Assembly: GCA_020050835.1 (NCBI GenBank)
Contig: JAGVKB010000015.1
Location: 1 to 64,000 of the forward strand
Source of the DNA: Candidatus Obscuribacterales bacterium
GTDB lineage: Bacteria > Cyanobacteriota > Vampirovibrionia > Obscuribacterales > Obscuribacteraceae
Reading direction: 5' to 3'
DNA: 64,000 nt
Of the stretch, positions 23,025 through 32,317 are shown piece by piece. Under the pieces are notes generated by a model that did not search any database, had not been told where the DNA came from, and saw nothing but the letters and a program-made list of their open reading frames with translations. The translations under genes and the position numbers were made by a program. Each line of letters opens with the position of its first letter. The first letter of the stretch is position 1.

Positions 23025-24464
23025 TCAGTCGTTCTTCGCCAGTTGTTCGTCCAGGATAGTATTTATTACTTGAGGATTGGCCTTCCCCTTCGTAGCCTTC
23101 ATCACTTCTCCGAAGAAAAACTGTCTGACCTTGGTTTTGCCGCTGTGGAATTCGGCAACTTGCGATGGATTATCGGCTAAAACCTTTGTGACCAGGTCGG
23201 TAAGCCCTTTTTCATCGCTGATCTGGGACAATCCTTTTTGTTCGATCAGTGTTTTGACATCACCGGCATTGGCCAGCAGTTCAAGCAGAACCTGCTTAGC
23301 TGTGCTGGAGCTGAGCGCGCCGGAGTTTACTGCTTGCGATAAATCGCGTACGTTTTCCGGCGTGATGCTAGTTTGTGAGAATTCAAGCTTGTTTTCGTTC
23401 AGATACCAGATTGTCGGCCCCATCAGCCAATTAGCTACCGCTTTGGCCGGCGCTCCCAGACTGAGAACACTGTCGAAGAAGTCCGACAACTCTTTCGATT
23501 CCGCGAGGACGGCGGCGTCGTCGCCAGAGAGAGAGCACTGCTCGACGTAACGTTTCCGGCGCTGGCTGGGCAGCTCCGGTAGCGCTTGGGCAATCTCGCT
23601 CACCCAGGACTTGTCGACCACGACCGGCACTAAGTCTGGGTCGGGAAAGTATCGGTAGTCGTGTGCTTCTTCCTTCGATCGCATCGGATGCGTGGTTCCG
23701 GTCGCTTCGTTCCAGAGCCTTGTCTCCTGAACCACGCGCTCGCCTTTTTCCAGCAAGGCTGTCTGTCGCTCTATCTCTGATTGAATCGCTCTTTGCACAG
23801 CCTTGAAGCTGTTCATATTCTTTATCTCTGCTTTCGTGCCGAGCTCCTTTTGTCCGACCGGGCGGATAGAGACATTGGCGTCGCAGCGAAAGCTGCCTTC
23901 CTCGAGATTGCCGTCGCATACATCCAAGTAGCGAAGAATAGTTCTCAACTCGGTCAAATAGAGTCTTGCCTCTTCGGGGCTAGTTAAATCAGGCTCACTG
24001 ACGATCTCCAGAAGCGGCACGCCGGATCTGTTGAAGTCGACCAGGCTGTAGTCCGAGCCGTGTAATCCGGCGGCACCGGCGTGAACGAGTTTGCCGGCAT
24101 CCTCTTCCAGATGAGCTCGGTGGATGCGAATCGGTCGGCCCTTGATGGTCAGGTGTCCAGATCGGCAGATCGGCTGGTCGTATTGCGAGATCTGGTAATC
24201 CTTTGGCAGGTCGGGATAAAAATAGTTCTTGCGATCGAATTTGGTAACGGTGGCGATCTCGCAGTTGAGAGCAAGACCGGTCTTGATTGCAAACTCAACG
24301 GTCTTGCGATTCAAAACCGGCAAAACGCCTGGCATCCCAAGGCAGACCGGGCAAACGTGAGCATTGGGAGTTCCGCCAAAATCCGTTGGGCACCCGCAGA
24401 AAATCTTGGTTTTGGTCTTCAGCTGTGCATGTACTTCCAAACCGATTACAGGCTCGTATTTCAT
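23025..24464 (-). CDS. gatB: Asp-tRNA(Asn)/Glu-tRNA(Gln) amidotransferase subunit B
   Basis: GatB activates mischarged Glu-tRNA(Gln) or Asp-tRNA(Asn) by phosphorylation for amidation by GatA. The sequence opens YEPVIGLEVHAQLKTKTKIFCGC and contains the conserved CPVCLGMPGVLPVLN zinc-associated stretch, the KFDRKNYFYPDLPKDYQISQYDQPI motif, and the HLEEDAGKL motif. The C-terminal GatB/YqeY helical domain ends QVINTILDEQL. 479 residues is normal. gatA and gatC are not adjacent. GGAGAG lies upstream of the ATG. M23 peptidase follows and may be co-transcribed. Its presence shows indirect tRNA amidation in this organism. Confidence 0.97.
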   Translation of the reverse strand: MKYEPVIGLEVHAQLKTKTKIFCGCPTDFGGTPNAHVCPVCLGMPGVLPVLNRKTVEFAIKTGLALNCEIATVTKFDRKNYFYPDLPKDYQISQYDQPICRSGHLTIKGRPIRIHRAHLEEDAGKLVHAGAAGLHGSDYSLVDFNRSGVPLLEIVSEPDLTSPEEARLYLTELRTILRYLDVCDGNLEEGSFRCDANVSIRPVGQKELGTKAEIKNMNSFKAVQRAIQSEIERQTALLEKGERVVQETRLWNEATGTTHPMRSKEEAHDYRYFPDPDLVPVVVDKSWVSEIAQALPELPSQRRKRYVEQCSLSGDDAAVLAESKELSDFFDSVLSLGAPAKAVANWLMGPTIWYLNENKLEFSQTSITPENVRDLSQAVNSGALSSSTAKQVLLELLANAGDVKTLIEQKGLSQISDEKGLTDLVTKVLADNPSQVAEFHSGKTKVRQFFFGEVMKATKGKANPQVINTILDEQLAKND

Positions 24465-24603
24465 CTCGGGGCTCTCTCCAAGGCGTCTGGCAATGGTACC
24501 AAATTTTTCATTCTTGAAAGCTGACTTTGGCCTATGATCCTGGCTCCAGTGTTACCGATGCCGGCTCTGGAGATTATAGATTCCTTAGCGAGAGCTGGAG
24601 AAG

Positions 24604-25992
24604 ATGACTCTGACCGAAGAAAGCGAAAAACTGACGGTCGCACCGGATGCGATCTTGGAAGGGTCGACCTGGTCGGCTATCTGGGAGATGTCCTGGCCGA
24701 TGCTGGTCAACGCAATGGCGGTCTCGATCGCTTGCTTCGCTGATGTTTACGTATGCGGGCAGCTCGGTGCCAACGAGCAGGCAGCGGTCGGCTTGGGCGG
24801 TCAGATCTGGTTCTTCATGATCGTGATGGCGATCGCGATTGCCACCGGTGCCAATGCGATTGTGAGCCGGTACTGGGGGGCGCGTGAATTCGACACGGCG
24901 ATTGAAGCGTCCAGACAATGCATATTGTCGGCGTTTCTGTTCGGTGCTGTTTCGGTGGCTACCGGGCTTACGCTGTGCCGGCCAGTAATGAATCTGCTGG
25001 GGGCCGCTCCGGAAGTGGCTCGTCTCGGCTGGGAGTATCTTCAATACAGCTTCTACTCTTTGCTGCCCTTAACAGTTCTCTGGGTCTGCCATTCCATCTT
25101 TCGAGCGAAGGGTGACGCCCGCACTCCGATGCTTTTGATGGGAGTGCTGATGGGGCTGGTGATTGCTTTTGATTACGGTTTCTGTCTGTGGCCGTTGCAC
25201 ATAGGCATAGCCGGAATCGGCATTTCCTGGGTGTTGGCTGGCGCTGTGGCAACGCTCTTGTCTTTATTTGTGTTGAGGTCGACTGAGTTGGGCAGCTGTC
25301 TGGAAGTCAGTGCGGCTAGACCGTTGCACCTGTCCTGGAGCTGGTCTTGGCGCATATTGAAAATTGGAATACCAGCTTGCTTACAAGATGTGGCATGGGT
25401 CGCAGGCAATTTCGTGCTCTTTGCAATCTTTGCTCAAACGAGCGACCCGACTTCCTGTCAGGCGTCCTGGGCGATCGGATTGAGGATAGAAGATGCTCTG
25501 GCGAGCATGCCGATGTTTGCTTGCAGTCTTGGTGTAGCGACTATCGTCGGGCAGAATCTCGGAGCAAAGCGGCCGGACCGTGCCGTGAGAACCGGTTGGC
25601 AAGCTTCCGGAGTCGTTGCTCTTTATATGAGCCTGGTGGGGTCCTTGATGTTTTTTGGCGCCTACCCGATTGCACATTTGATGAGCACGAACGATCATGT
25701 CGTTGAGTATGCCGCTCAATACCTTCAAATAGTAGGACTATCCGAACCATTTCAAGGGGTGTGGCTGATCTTGTTCGGGGCGATGGAGGGAGCCGGCTAC
25801 ACACGCTGGCCGATGGTGTTGGCTGCAGTCTGTTTGCTTGGAATGCGGCTGCCGCTCGCCTGGTTCCTAACTGTGCCGATGAAAATGGGTCCAGCCGGTA
25901 CCTGGATCAGTATCTGCGCTTCATTCGTAGTTTTGAGCCTGTTTACAGTTTTCCTTTTCGTGCGCGGCAGCTGGAAGAACAACAGCGTCTGA
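24604..25992 (+). CDS. MATE-family efflux transporter
   Basis: A 462-residue integral membrane protein with about 12 transmembrane helices. The family's first conserved helix is ILEGSTWSAIWEMSWPMLVNAMAVSIACFADVYVCGQLG, with VGLGGQIWFFMIVMAIAIATGANAIVSRYWGA after it. The second half repeats the pattern (LASMPMFACSLGVATIVGQNLGAKRPDRA). Members exchange Na+ or H+ for drugs, or flip lipid-linked substrates. The sequence alone does not separate NorM-like drug exporters from DinF-like types. TGGAGAAG sits directly before the ATG. It is a single rightward gene converging on mlaD, with 17 bases between the stops. Confidence 0.93.
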   Translation: MTLTEESEKLTVAPDAILEGSTWSAIWEMSWPMLVNAMAVSIACFADVYVCGQLGANEQAAVGLGGQIWFFMIVMAIAIATGANAIVSRYWGAREFDTAIEASRQCILSAFLFGAVSVATGLTLCRPVMNLLGAAPEVARLGWEYLQYSFYSLLPLTVLWVCHSIFRAKGDARTPMLLMGVLMGLVIAFDYGFCLWPLHIGIAGIGISWVLAGAVATLLSLFVLRSTELGSCLEVSAARPLHLSWSWSWRILKIGIPACLQDVAWVAGNFVLFAIFAQTSDPTSCQASWAIGLRIEDALASMPMFACSLGVATIVGQNLGAKRPDRAVRTGWQASGVVALYMSLVGSLMFFGAYPIAHLMSTNDHVVEYAAQYLQIVGLSEPFQGVWLILFGAMEGAGYTRWPMVLAAVCLLGMRLPLAWFLTVPMKMGPAGTWISICASFVVLSLFTVFLFVRGSWKNNSV

Positions 25993-26009
25993 AGCATCTT
26001 CCTGTTTTT

Positions 26010-27311
26010 CTATTTGTCTACTTTAGGCTTGGATTCTGCGTTCTCTTTTGATTTCGGCTCTTCGCCGGGCTGCTGCAATTCCCTTGGTATTCGGCCGGGA
26101 TGTCCGAACATCAGGCGCAATAAAGGTGCGCGCTGGTCCAGCACATTACTGATCTGGCGCGAAGCGTAATCGACGTTGTCGGCTGCTGTGCGAACCTTGG
26201 TAATAGTGGTTCTGATGTCATTCTTAAATCCCGGTTCGTTGACCAGATCGTCCAGTTTTCCCATCGCCTCTTTGGCGTTGCCGACGATCTGTCGCAAATC
26301 TGTTCGCAATCCTTGATCGTCAGACATCTCTTTCACTACATTCAATGATTTGACGATATTGCTCGTCGATTGATCGACCCGATTCAATATCGCGAGAACG
26401 TCCTTTCTAAGCGGTTCATCTCCGAGCGTTACGGTTAGCTCGTGCATCGCCCGTGATACCGTATCGGCCGTCTGGCGGGCCATATTGACCGTCTCTTTCA
26501 GGTCTTTCGACAGGGCTGGGTTGTCCAGTATCTTGTTTACTTTCTTGGCTGTTCCTCTCAGATCTTGTGCGAGATCGCTCACCCCATCCATCGTCTGAGT
26601 GCCGTGCGAGAAGAAAGTCTGAGCCGAGCTTTCTATCCCTTGAGCCTTATCGGCGACAACTCCGATTTTGTTGGAAGTAGATTGCACGCTGTCGGCCACA
26701 TCGGCCAGTCTGTCCATGTTTTTATTCAACTTCTCGGAAGCCTGGTTGATGTTCTTGACTGCCTCGCCGGAATGCTCTAGCGCGTCTGCCAAACTGGTTC
26801 CGGCCTTGTCGCTCTTGATTGCGCGGAACACTTTTGACAACTTGGTTGCCATCTCATTGATGACCAATTCGACCCGCACCGGATCTTCACCGGTAACAAT
26901 ATCTTGCTCCGTCAAAGCTGGCGGAGCTTCCTGTGCTGGTCTTAGCTCGGGCAAGTTGATCTCCAGATATTTTGCGCCGACCAATCCGAGCGTCTGAATA
27001 GTAACTTTCGAGCCTTTCGTAACCACAACTTTGTCGGCGGTAATTCTGATATGACAGTGAACCTCGCCCTTGGACACCAGGTCTACTTTCTCAACCATTC
27101 CCACGCGCACGCCGTTGATGTTTACCGGAGCATTGTTGTTTAACCCTGCTACGTCATGAAACTGCACTGTAAATCGTTGCGGCGCATGCAGCAGGTTGAA
27201 GCTCTTGAGCCAGGTCCATCCCCAGACGATCATAATTAGTGCGCCGAGCGCAAATAGTCCGACCCGAACCTCATAGTTCGCTTGGTGCACCGAATTTCCA
27301 GCTGTAGCCAC
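26010..27311 (-). CDS. mlaD: MlaD-family (MCE domain) lipid-transport substrate-binding protein
   Basis: An N-terminal transmembrane helix (about 17-36) is followed by one MCE domain. FTVQFHDVAGLNNNAPVNINGVRVGMVEKVDL (about 43-74) shows the conserved GL-x(3)-APV-x(2)-GVxVG motif. Residues from about 140 to 410 form long coiled-coil helices with many Val/Ile heptads, longer than E. coli MlaD and more like TGD2/MCE proteins. It hexamerises in the periplasm and shuttles phospholipids. The GTG start abuts the mlaF stop without a gap, so translational coupling is likely. It is the third gene in an mlaE-mlaF-mlaD order. Import or export direction is not determinable. Confidence 0.9.
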   Translation of the reverse strand: MATAGNSVHQANYEVRVGLFALGALIMIVWGWTWLKSFNLLHAPQRFTVQFHDVAGLNNNAPVNINGVRVGMVEKVDLVSKGEVHCHIRITADKVVVTKGSKVTIQTLGLVGAKYLEINLPELRPAQEAPPALTEQDIVTGEDPVRVELVINEMATKLSKVFRAIKSDKAGTSLADALEHSGEAVKNINQASEKLNKNMDRLADVADSVQSTSNKIGVVADKAQGIESSAQTFFSHGTQTMDGVSDLAQDLRGTAKKVNKILDNPALSKDLKETVNMARQTADTVSRAMHELTVTLGDEPLRKDVLAILNRVDQSTSNIVKSLNVVKEMSDDQGLRTDLRQIVGNAKEAMGKLDDLVNEPGFKNDIRTTITKVRTAADNVDYASRQISNVLDQRAPLLRLMFGHPGRIPRELQQPGEEPKSKENAESKPKVDK

Positions 27312-28058
27312 TTAGACTTTCCCCGCTATCATAGGGCCTTCTTTGGTGGCATTTGCAAATTGTTTCATATACTCGTTGTCAGTCACCATTGCTTCGTCTA
27401 TTTTTCCTTCCCAGACTATGTTGCCAGCGAACATAAGATGCACTCTGTCGCAAGTTCTTGACCAGGTTGATAGCTGGTGCGTTACTACAATCGAAGCAGC
27501 GCGCAGCTCATGTTCGAGTTCAATAATATAATCTTCGATCACTGTTGACATTACAGGATCTAACCCTGTTGTCGGTTCGTCGTAAAGAATGATGCGCGGA
27601 TCATTGACAATTGCTCTGGCGAAGCTGGTTCGCTTCTGCTGGCCGCCGGAAAGCTGCGTCGGATAAGCGTTGACATAGTCAGATAGTCCGACGAGCTTGA
27701 GCTTGTCCGTAATGATTCTGTCCTGCTCGTTTGCAGACAGTTTGCGTCTTCTCAAGCCGAGCGCGAGATTCTCCCGGACCGTTAATGAATTTAAGAGAGC
27801 CGAGCCTTGAAAGACTAGGCCGATTTCATCCGAGCGAATGATTACCTCACCAGCATCGGCATTGAGCAGCCCGCAGAGATGTTTCAGGATGGTCGACTTT
27901 CCACAGCCGGACGGACCGATGATCGCTAATGTCTCGCCGGCCCAGACTTTGAAGCTGATGCCTTTGAGAACTTCGCGTCCATTGAATGACTTGCACAACC
28001 CCTTAACTTCGATCAGCGGTTCTGTACGCAATTCTGTGATTCTGGATGGACTCGTCAT
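27312..28058 (-). CDS. mlaF: MlaF-type ABC transporter ATP-binding protein
   Basis: A 248-residue ABC ATPase. Walker A is GPSGCGKST (about 53-61), the signature motif is LSGGQQKR (about 140-147), and Walker B is IILYDEPTTGLD (about 160-171), with a switch histidine in VVTHQ. The signature's extra KR and the C-terminal extension match the MlaF/TGD3 branch. It drives phospholipid movement between membranes with MlaE and MlaD. GAGGTAAC precedes the ATG. It sits nine bases after mlaE and abuts mlaD. Confidence 0.95.
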   Translation of the reverse strand: MTSPSRITELRTEPLIEVKGLCKSFNGREVLKGISFKVWAGETLAIIGPSGCGKSTILKHLCGLLNADAGEVIIRSDEIGLVFQGSALLNSLTVRENLALGLRRRKLSANEQDRIITDKLKLVGLSDYVNAYPTQLSGGQQKRTSFARAIVNDPRIILYDEPTTGLDPVMSTVIEDYIIELEHELRAASIVVTHQLSTWSRTCDRVHLMFAGNIVWEGKIDEAMVTDNEYMKQFANATKEGPMIAGKV

Positions 28059-28067
28059 CGGCGCCTG

Positions 28068-28877
28068 TTACCTCGGTGCATAAGTGAGCGACGTGACGAT
28101 GAAGTTGAAAATAAAGATCATGACCATAGTCCAGACGATTGAGCGGGTAGTTGCTATACCGACATCTTCGGCGCCACCGCGAGTGTTCAATCCGATTGCA
28201 CAGGAAAACATAATGATAATCGTCGCGTTAATCCATGCTTTCGTAAAATGGACCGAAAAGTCTCGATCTAGAATGGTTTGCTTGACTGAGTCCAAGAATG
28301 TCTCAACCGGCAGATTGGCCGCTCCATGTGCAATTTGAATTCCGGCTAAAAGACCGATGAACATCGCATAGGTAGACAGGGCTGGCACCATCAACATAGC
28401 CGCAATGTAGCGTGGAACTACCAGGAACTGAACCGGGTCTATTCTCATGACTGTCAACGCATCGATTTGTTCCGTTACCATCATCGTGGTAAGTTCGGCG
28501 GCGATAGCCGATCCGACTCGACCAGCTACCATTACTCCGGCAGTAATTGGGCCAATCTCCCGAATCAAGGCGAGCGAAACGACGCCACCGATAGCTGTGT
28601 CAGCTCCGAACAGAACCAGTTCGCGGGCGATTTGCAAAGACATGGCGAAGCCGGTGAATATTGCGGTGATAGCCACTACGACAAATGAGTTGACCCCGAT
28701 AAAGTAACACTGGCGCCACACTTCCGGCCAATCAATTTCGCCGCGCAAGATGTACTTGATCGTATGAAGCAGCATCAAGAGCGTCTGGCCGCTTAGACGC
28801 AACCCGCTTGCGACCCAATCTTCAAATATCAGGAAAGGGCTTATCGCAATCTTTTTGATCGGTTTAGGTACATTCAT
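28068..28877 (-). CDS. mlaE: MlaE-type ABC transporter permease
   Basis: A 269-residue MlaE/TGD1-family permease. The N-terminal amphipathic part is followed by about five membrane helices. The family motifs are seen as ALIREIGPITAGVMVAGRVGSAIAAELTTMMVTEQIDALTVMRIDPVQFLVVPR (about 108-161), including the coupling helix MxVTEQIDAL. The C-terminus ends FNFIVTSLTYAP. First gene of the leftward operon, with 220 bases of upstream spacer to the divergent M50 gene. The lipid pathway maintains outer membrane asymmetry or thylakoid-like membrane supply in relatives. Confidence 0.95.
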   Translation of the reverse strand: MNVPKPIKKIAISPFLIFEDWVASGLRLSGQTLLMLLHTIKYILRGEIDWPEVWRQCYFIGVNSFVVVAITAIFTGFAMSLQIARELVLFGADTAIGGVVSLALIREIGPITAGVMVAGRVGSAIAAELTTMMVTEQIDALTVMRIDPVQFLVVPRYIAAMLMVPALSTYAMFIGLLAGIQIAHGAANLPVETFLDSVKQTILDRDFSVHFTKAWINATIIIMFSCAIGLNTRGGAEDVGIATTRSIVWTMVMIFIFNFIVTSLTYAPR

Positions 28878-29097
28878 GTCTGTTTGAGTCGAGCGCTCGG
28901 CAAGCTGCTCTTTCGTAGCCAGCCATTACGAGCTGTCTGTAGACACTCCACAAATCGGTGATCGATACATTTTAGGACGTAAGCTACCACTTTGCTTCCA
29001 CCCCTCTTTTCCAGCCGGCTGTGCGATGATTTACTTTTAATGGTTGATCGCGTCGAATTCAACGACAGAGATCGGTTGAAAGAAAGACAGGGGCTTC

Positions 29098-29880
29098 ATG
29101 ATGGCAGAACAGGGTCGGCCAAAGGGAATTGCAACCGGACTGGGACTGATTGCGGCTATAGGCGTGTTTTTCCTGAAGTTCAAAGTGGCGATCCTGGGAG
29201 CTTTAAAAGCTGGCTGGCTGCTCAAATCAGCCGGTAGCATGCTTGTCAGTTTGGGGCTATATGCGGCGGCCTACGGATGGCGTTTTGCTGTAGCGTTGAT
29301 CGCCTTGCTTTACATTCATGAGATGGGACATTACCTGATCATGAAAGTAAAAGGTCTGAATCCGGATGCGCCGGTTTTCATTCCCTTCCTTGGTGCATAT
29401 GTAGCGATGACCAAGTTGCCGGATGACCCGATCACGCATGCCTGGGTCGCTTATGCCGGCCCTTTTGTGGGTGGATTGGCGGCGGTTGCCATGTACTACC
29501 TGGGGCTGCAAACTGATAATCACTTCCTGGCTGCGGCAGCCAGTTTCGGATTCGTCCTGAACTTGATGCAATTGGTTCCGGCCAAGCCTTTCGATGGTGG
29601 ATTCATCGCCGAGTGCATATCCAAGTGGTTTTTGATTCCTGGCATCATCATGCTGGTACTGCTCACACTAATGTGGCATTCCTTCATGTTGACAATTATT
29701 TGTGTCGTGGCAACTGTGCAGACTTACAACCGGTTCAGGCATGGCTCTCGTTACGACCAGATCTCTATCCCATTTTTGGAGCGACTGAAAGTCGGAGTTG
29801 CCTACGTAGGGTTGGCGGTCATGTTGGGATATTTCTACTGGCAATCTGAGTCGGCTCTCCGGTATCTTCACTCGACTTAG
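29098..29880 (+). CDS. Site-2 protease family (M50) membrane metalloprotease
   Basis: A 260-residue intramembrane protease with six or so hydrophobic segments. The zinc motif HEMGH is at His74-His78 (LLYIHEMGHYLIM), and the second motif LNLMQLVPAKPFDGG supplies the Asp ligand near residue 166. It belongs to the short, PDZ-free M50 group, not to RseP, which has PDZ domains. Substrates are unknown; candidates are membrane-bound anti-sigma factors or signal remnants. The ATG at 29098 or 29101 lies after AAGAAAGACAGGGG. It is divergent from mlaE. Confidence 0.9.
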   Translation: MMAEQGRPKGIATGLGLIAAIGVFFLKFKVAILGALKAGWLLKSAGSMLVSLGLYAAAYGWRFAVALIALLYIHEMGHYLIMKVKGLNPDAPVFIPFLGAYVAMTKLPDDPITHAWVAYAGPFVGGLAAVAMYYLGLQTDNHFLAAAASFGFVLNLMQLVPAKPFDGGFIAECISKWFLIPGIIMLVLLTLMWHSFMLTIICVVATVQTYNRFRHGSRYDQISIPFLERLKVGVAYVGLAVMLGYFYWQSESALRYLHST

Positions 29881-30040
29881 CGGCCTTACTCAGTGGGGAA
29901 AACCGCCGCGGCCGGCGCCGTCATACAGAGCAAGCGCTGCTTTCCGCCGTAGTTGTGGGGATTTTCCCCAGTGACTGGACCCGGGCTGAGAGCCTATAAC
30001 AGTAGCCCACTCATGGACATTGGCAGTTCGGGGATTCTGA

Positions 30041-30700
30041 ATGAAAGCGCTCGATTTATTCGTGGAGAAGCAGGCCGGCGATCGCCAGTGCGATTTTTCG
30101 AGCAGCCGCTCTCTGTCAAGAGAGATCAACGGTCTGCCGCTGCGTGATTACATCGAACAGAACAAAACTCTGTCTGTCCGCGACAAAATGTCAATAGCCT
30201 CAGCCTCTTTGGCGTTGGGCTCGCCGTTTTTTCTATTCAGCCTTGGCGCGACGTTTGCCATGGTAGATGAATACGATCGCCTCAAGGAAGATGATTTGCT
30301 CAATGGCGGTCAAGGTCGCCGCCGCCACCCGCTGAAGGCGGCCCAAGAGCTGTCTGCTTTGCTCGATGGTGAAACCAAGATTTTTTGCGAGACGATTACG
30401 CCGCTCAGTATCATGACCGGCTCGCTTGAGCTTTCGGAGCGGCGCGCCGGCAAGAAGAAGCCGAAATTCGGGCAACGCAAGGATCAATCGGTCTTCTCGT
30501 CTGATGAGCTGAGAGTGGATAATGGCAAATTCCTGGTTGAAGACAGGTCTTGGCTCAAGGCCAACAAGGTAATGAAGAAGAAATTCTTCCTGGAAGACGA
30601 GCTCGAGCGGGTTAATGGTAAAGCTGAGTTCAGCCTGGTGGCGGGCATCATCGCCCAAATCGAGCGTCTCGATAAAGAGCTGAAAGGGCTGGGTTGCTAG
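30041..30700 (+). CDS. Hypothetical protein with one or two hydrophobic segments
   Basis: Not recognised. A 219-residue protein; residues 50-75 (MSIASASLALGSPFFLFSLGATFAM) are hydrophobic and may form a membrane helix or hairpin. The N-terminal part is charged and could face the cytoplasm. The C-terminal half is basic and then helical (MKKKFFLEDELERVNGKAEFSLVAGIIAQIERLDKELK). No catalytic motif was seen. GGGGATTCT precedes the ATG. It is followed by an OmpR-type regulator 116 bases downstream; a functional link is possible but unproven. Confidence 0.55.
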   Translation: MKALDLFVEKQAGDRQCDFSSSRSLSREINGLPLRDYIEQNKTLSVRDKMSIASASLALGSPFFLFSLGATFAMVDEYDRLKEDDLLNGGQGRRRHPLKAAQELSALLDGETKIFCETITPLSIMTGSLELSERRAGKKKPKFGQRKDQSVFSSDELRVDNGKFLVEDRSWLKANKVMKKKFFLEDELERVNGKAEFSLVAGIIAQIERLDKELKGLGC

Positions 30701-30816
30701 ATTCAGCCGGCCTGGTGATCTAAGGTCGCCATGCTTTTGTCGTTTGCAACTGTCTGGCGAGGGTAGTCGCTGTCCTGTATCCTTTTCGTGAGAGGTCGAA
30801 AGGAGTGGGACGGAAA

Positions 30817-31503
30817 ATGGCGCGGGTGCTTTTGGCGGATGACGACCGATCGGTCCTGGTGATGGTGTCCTCCTGGCTTCGGCTGGAGGATCAGCATACA
30901 GTCGATACCGCTTCGGACGGGCAGGAAGCGCTCGATTTCCTTTTGACGTATGGCTACGACGCGGTTGTGCTTGACTGGGAGATGCCTAAGGTTGCCGGAG
31001 TGGAAGTCTGCCGAAGATTCAAAGAAAAGCATCCTGAAACGCCGGTGTTGATGTTGACCGGAAAAGATACTACCGACGACAAGATTACCGGCTTGGACGC
31101 GGGCGCTGATGATTACATTACGAAGCCCTTCTCAGCCGAGGAGCTGTCCGCGCGGTTGCGAGCGCTTTTACGAAGACGTGCTGCACCAGCCGTAGATAAG
31201 GTAGTATCCGGGACAGTGTCGCTAGAACCGGCGAGCCGCAGCGCGTCTGCCTCCGGTAAGTCGCTGCAGCTATCGCCGATTGAATTCAATCTGCTCGAGT
31301 TTTTGCTCAAGCATCCCGGTGATTGCTTCTCACCTGAAGCACTGCTTAGCAGGGTCTGGGCTGATTCGGAGGAAGCGACGGTGGCATCGGTGCGTGTAAC
31401 CGTCAATCGCTTGCGCACGAAACTGGAAGAAGCGCTCGGCACCTGCCCGCTGGCTACCGTGCGCGGCAGCGGCTATCGCTGGGATGCTCCGCCCGGGAAA
31501 TAG
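30817..31503 (+). CDS. OmpR/PhoB-family response regulator
   Basis: A 228-residue two-component regulator. The receiver domain (1-120) has the acidic pocket DDD (8-10), phosphoacceptor Asp53 (VVLDWEMP), Thr81 and Lys103 (ITKPF). The C-terminal winged helix (about 135-228) has LSPIEFNLLEFLLKHPGDCFSPEALLSRVW, VTVNRLRTKLEE and VRGSGYRW, typical of PhoB-like DNA binding. No sensor kinase is adjacent, so it is an orphan here. The ATG at 30817 lies ten bases after AGGAGT and directly before ARVLLADDD, the normal receiver start. The GTG at 30805 would overlap the ribosome site. Confidence 0.93.
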   Translation: MARVLLADDDRSVLVMVSSWLRLEDQHTVDTASDGQEALDFLLTYGYDAVVLDWEMPKVAGVEVCRRFKEKHPETPVLMLTGKDTTDDKITGLDAGADDYITKPFSAEELSARLRALLRRRAAPAVDKVVSGTVSLEPASRSASASGKSLQLSPIEFNLLEFLLKHPGDCFSPEALLSRVWADSEEATVASVRVTVNRLRTKLEEALGTCPLATVRGSGYRWDAPPGK

Positions 31504-31597
31504 CCCTGCATTGCAGACCGGTAATAGTCTGCGGCTTCGATTAGACTCACGCTAGTGGGGAATCAATGTTGAGTGTCAGCGGTGAGGAGGAACGAAA

Positions 31598-32272
31598 ATG
31601 ATCGACTTGAGCTACGCGGTTAGACGGCGCCAACGGCGAGCCGCCGGAGGACAGGCAATTGCCGAAGGAGCCGCAATTATGCCGGTGATCATTATGATTG
31701 CAGTGTTCTTTATCATGCTTTTGGTCTACGTTGGTATCACCTTCTACAATTGGATACAGCTCAGCTCTGTGGCAGGACAGCTGGCGTTCTATCTAGCAGG
31801 GGAGGTGACTGCTGACCAAACATCGCTCACTCCCGACCAATCTGCAGATGTAATTGCTAAGGCGAACAAAATGTTGCCATTGCTGAATCTCCCTACCGTA
31901 TCCAGTTCTGGCGATGGTCCCATGACTCTTGCCTGCAATCTGACAAGTTCGCCGGCGATTGCTGTCAGTCTGAAAATGGCAAGCATCAATCTGTTTGGTG
32001 GCAAGATGCCCACCCCCAAAATCGTAGGGACAGGCGTAGGGCTGATCGGTGCAAGTTCAAGATTTAAATATTATGCGGTGATGCAGGGAATGTGCGCAAA
32101 GAAAAATTACGGAAATGTAGACTGGGTAAACACAAAGTTCTGGGTTCCTTGCTACAAATCGAATCGAGCACCCGGTTCTATCCCAGCAGGGGTTACATGG
32201 GCTGGCGGGTTCGGAGTAAATTGTACTGAGGAGAGCAGTTCGAACAACGTTTGGGGCATTGGTGCGGAGTGA
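31598..32272 (+). CDS. TadE-like pseudopilin / secreted membrane-anchored protein
   Basis: A 224-residue protein whose basic N-terminus (RRRQRRAAGGQAIAEGAA) leads into one transmembrane helix (about 28-50), the same GQ-x-x-EGA/F start seen in Tad pilus TadE/TadG-like minor pilins. The rest (about 165 residues) is extracytoplasmic with six cysteines. It lacks other Tad genes next to it. GAGGAGGAAC precedes the ATG. It converges with the DCPVG-domain gene (32318-33496). A related gene at 61861-62634 also neighbours a DCPVG-domain gene. Exact role unknown. Confidence 0.65.
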   Translation: MIDLSYAVRRRQRRAAGGQAIAEGAAIMPVIIMIAVFFIMLLVYVGITFYNWIQLSSVAGQLAFYLAGEVTADQTSLTPDQSADVIAKANKMLPLLNLPTVSSSGDGPMTLACNLTSSPAIAVSLKMASINLFGGKMPTPKIVGTGVGLIGASSRFKYYAVMQGMCAKKNYGNVDWVNTKFWVPCYKSNRAPGSIPAGVTWAGGFGVNCTEESSSNNVWGIGAE

Positions 32273-32317
32273 GGTAACGGCTCAATCTCGTCCGGTCTTG
32301 TGATCTGCGGCGCTCGC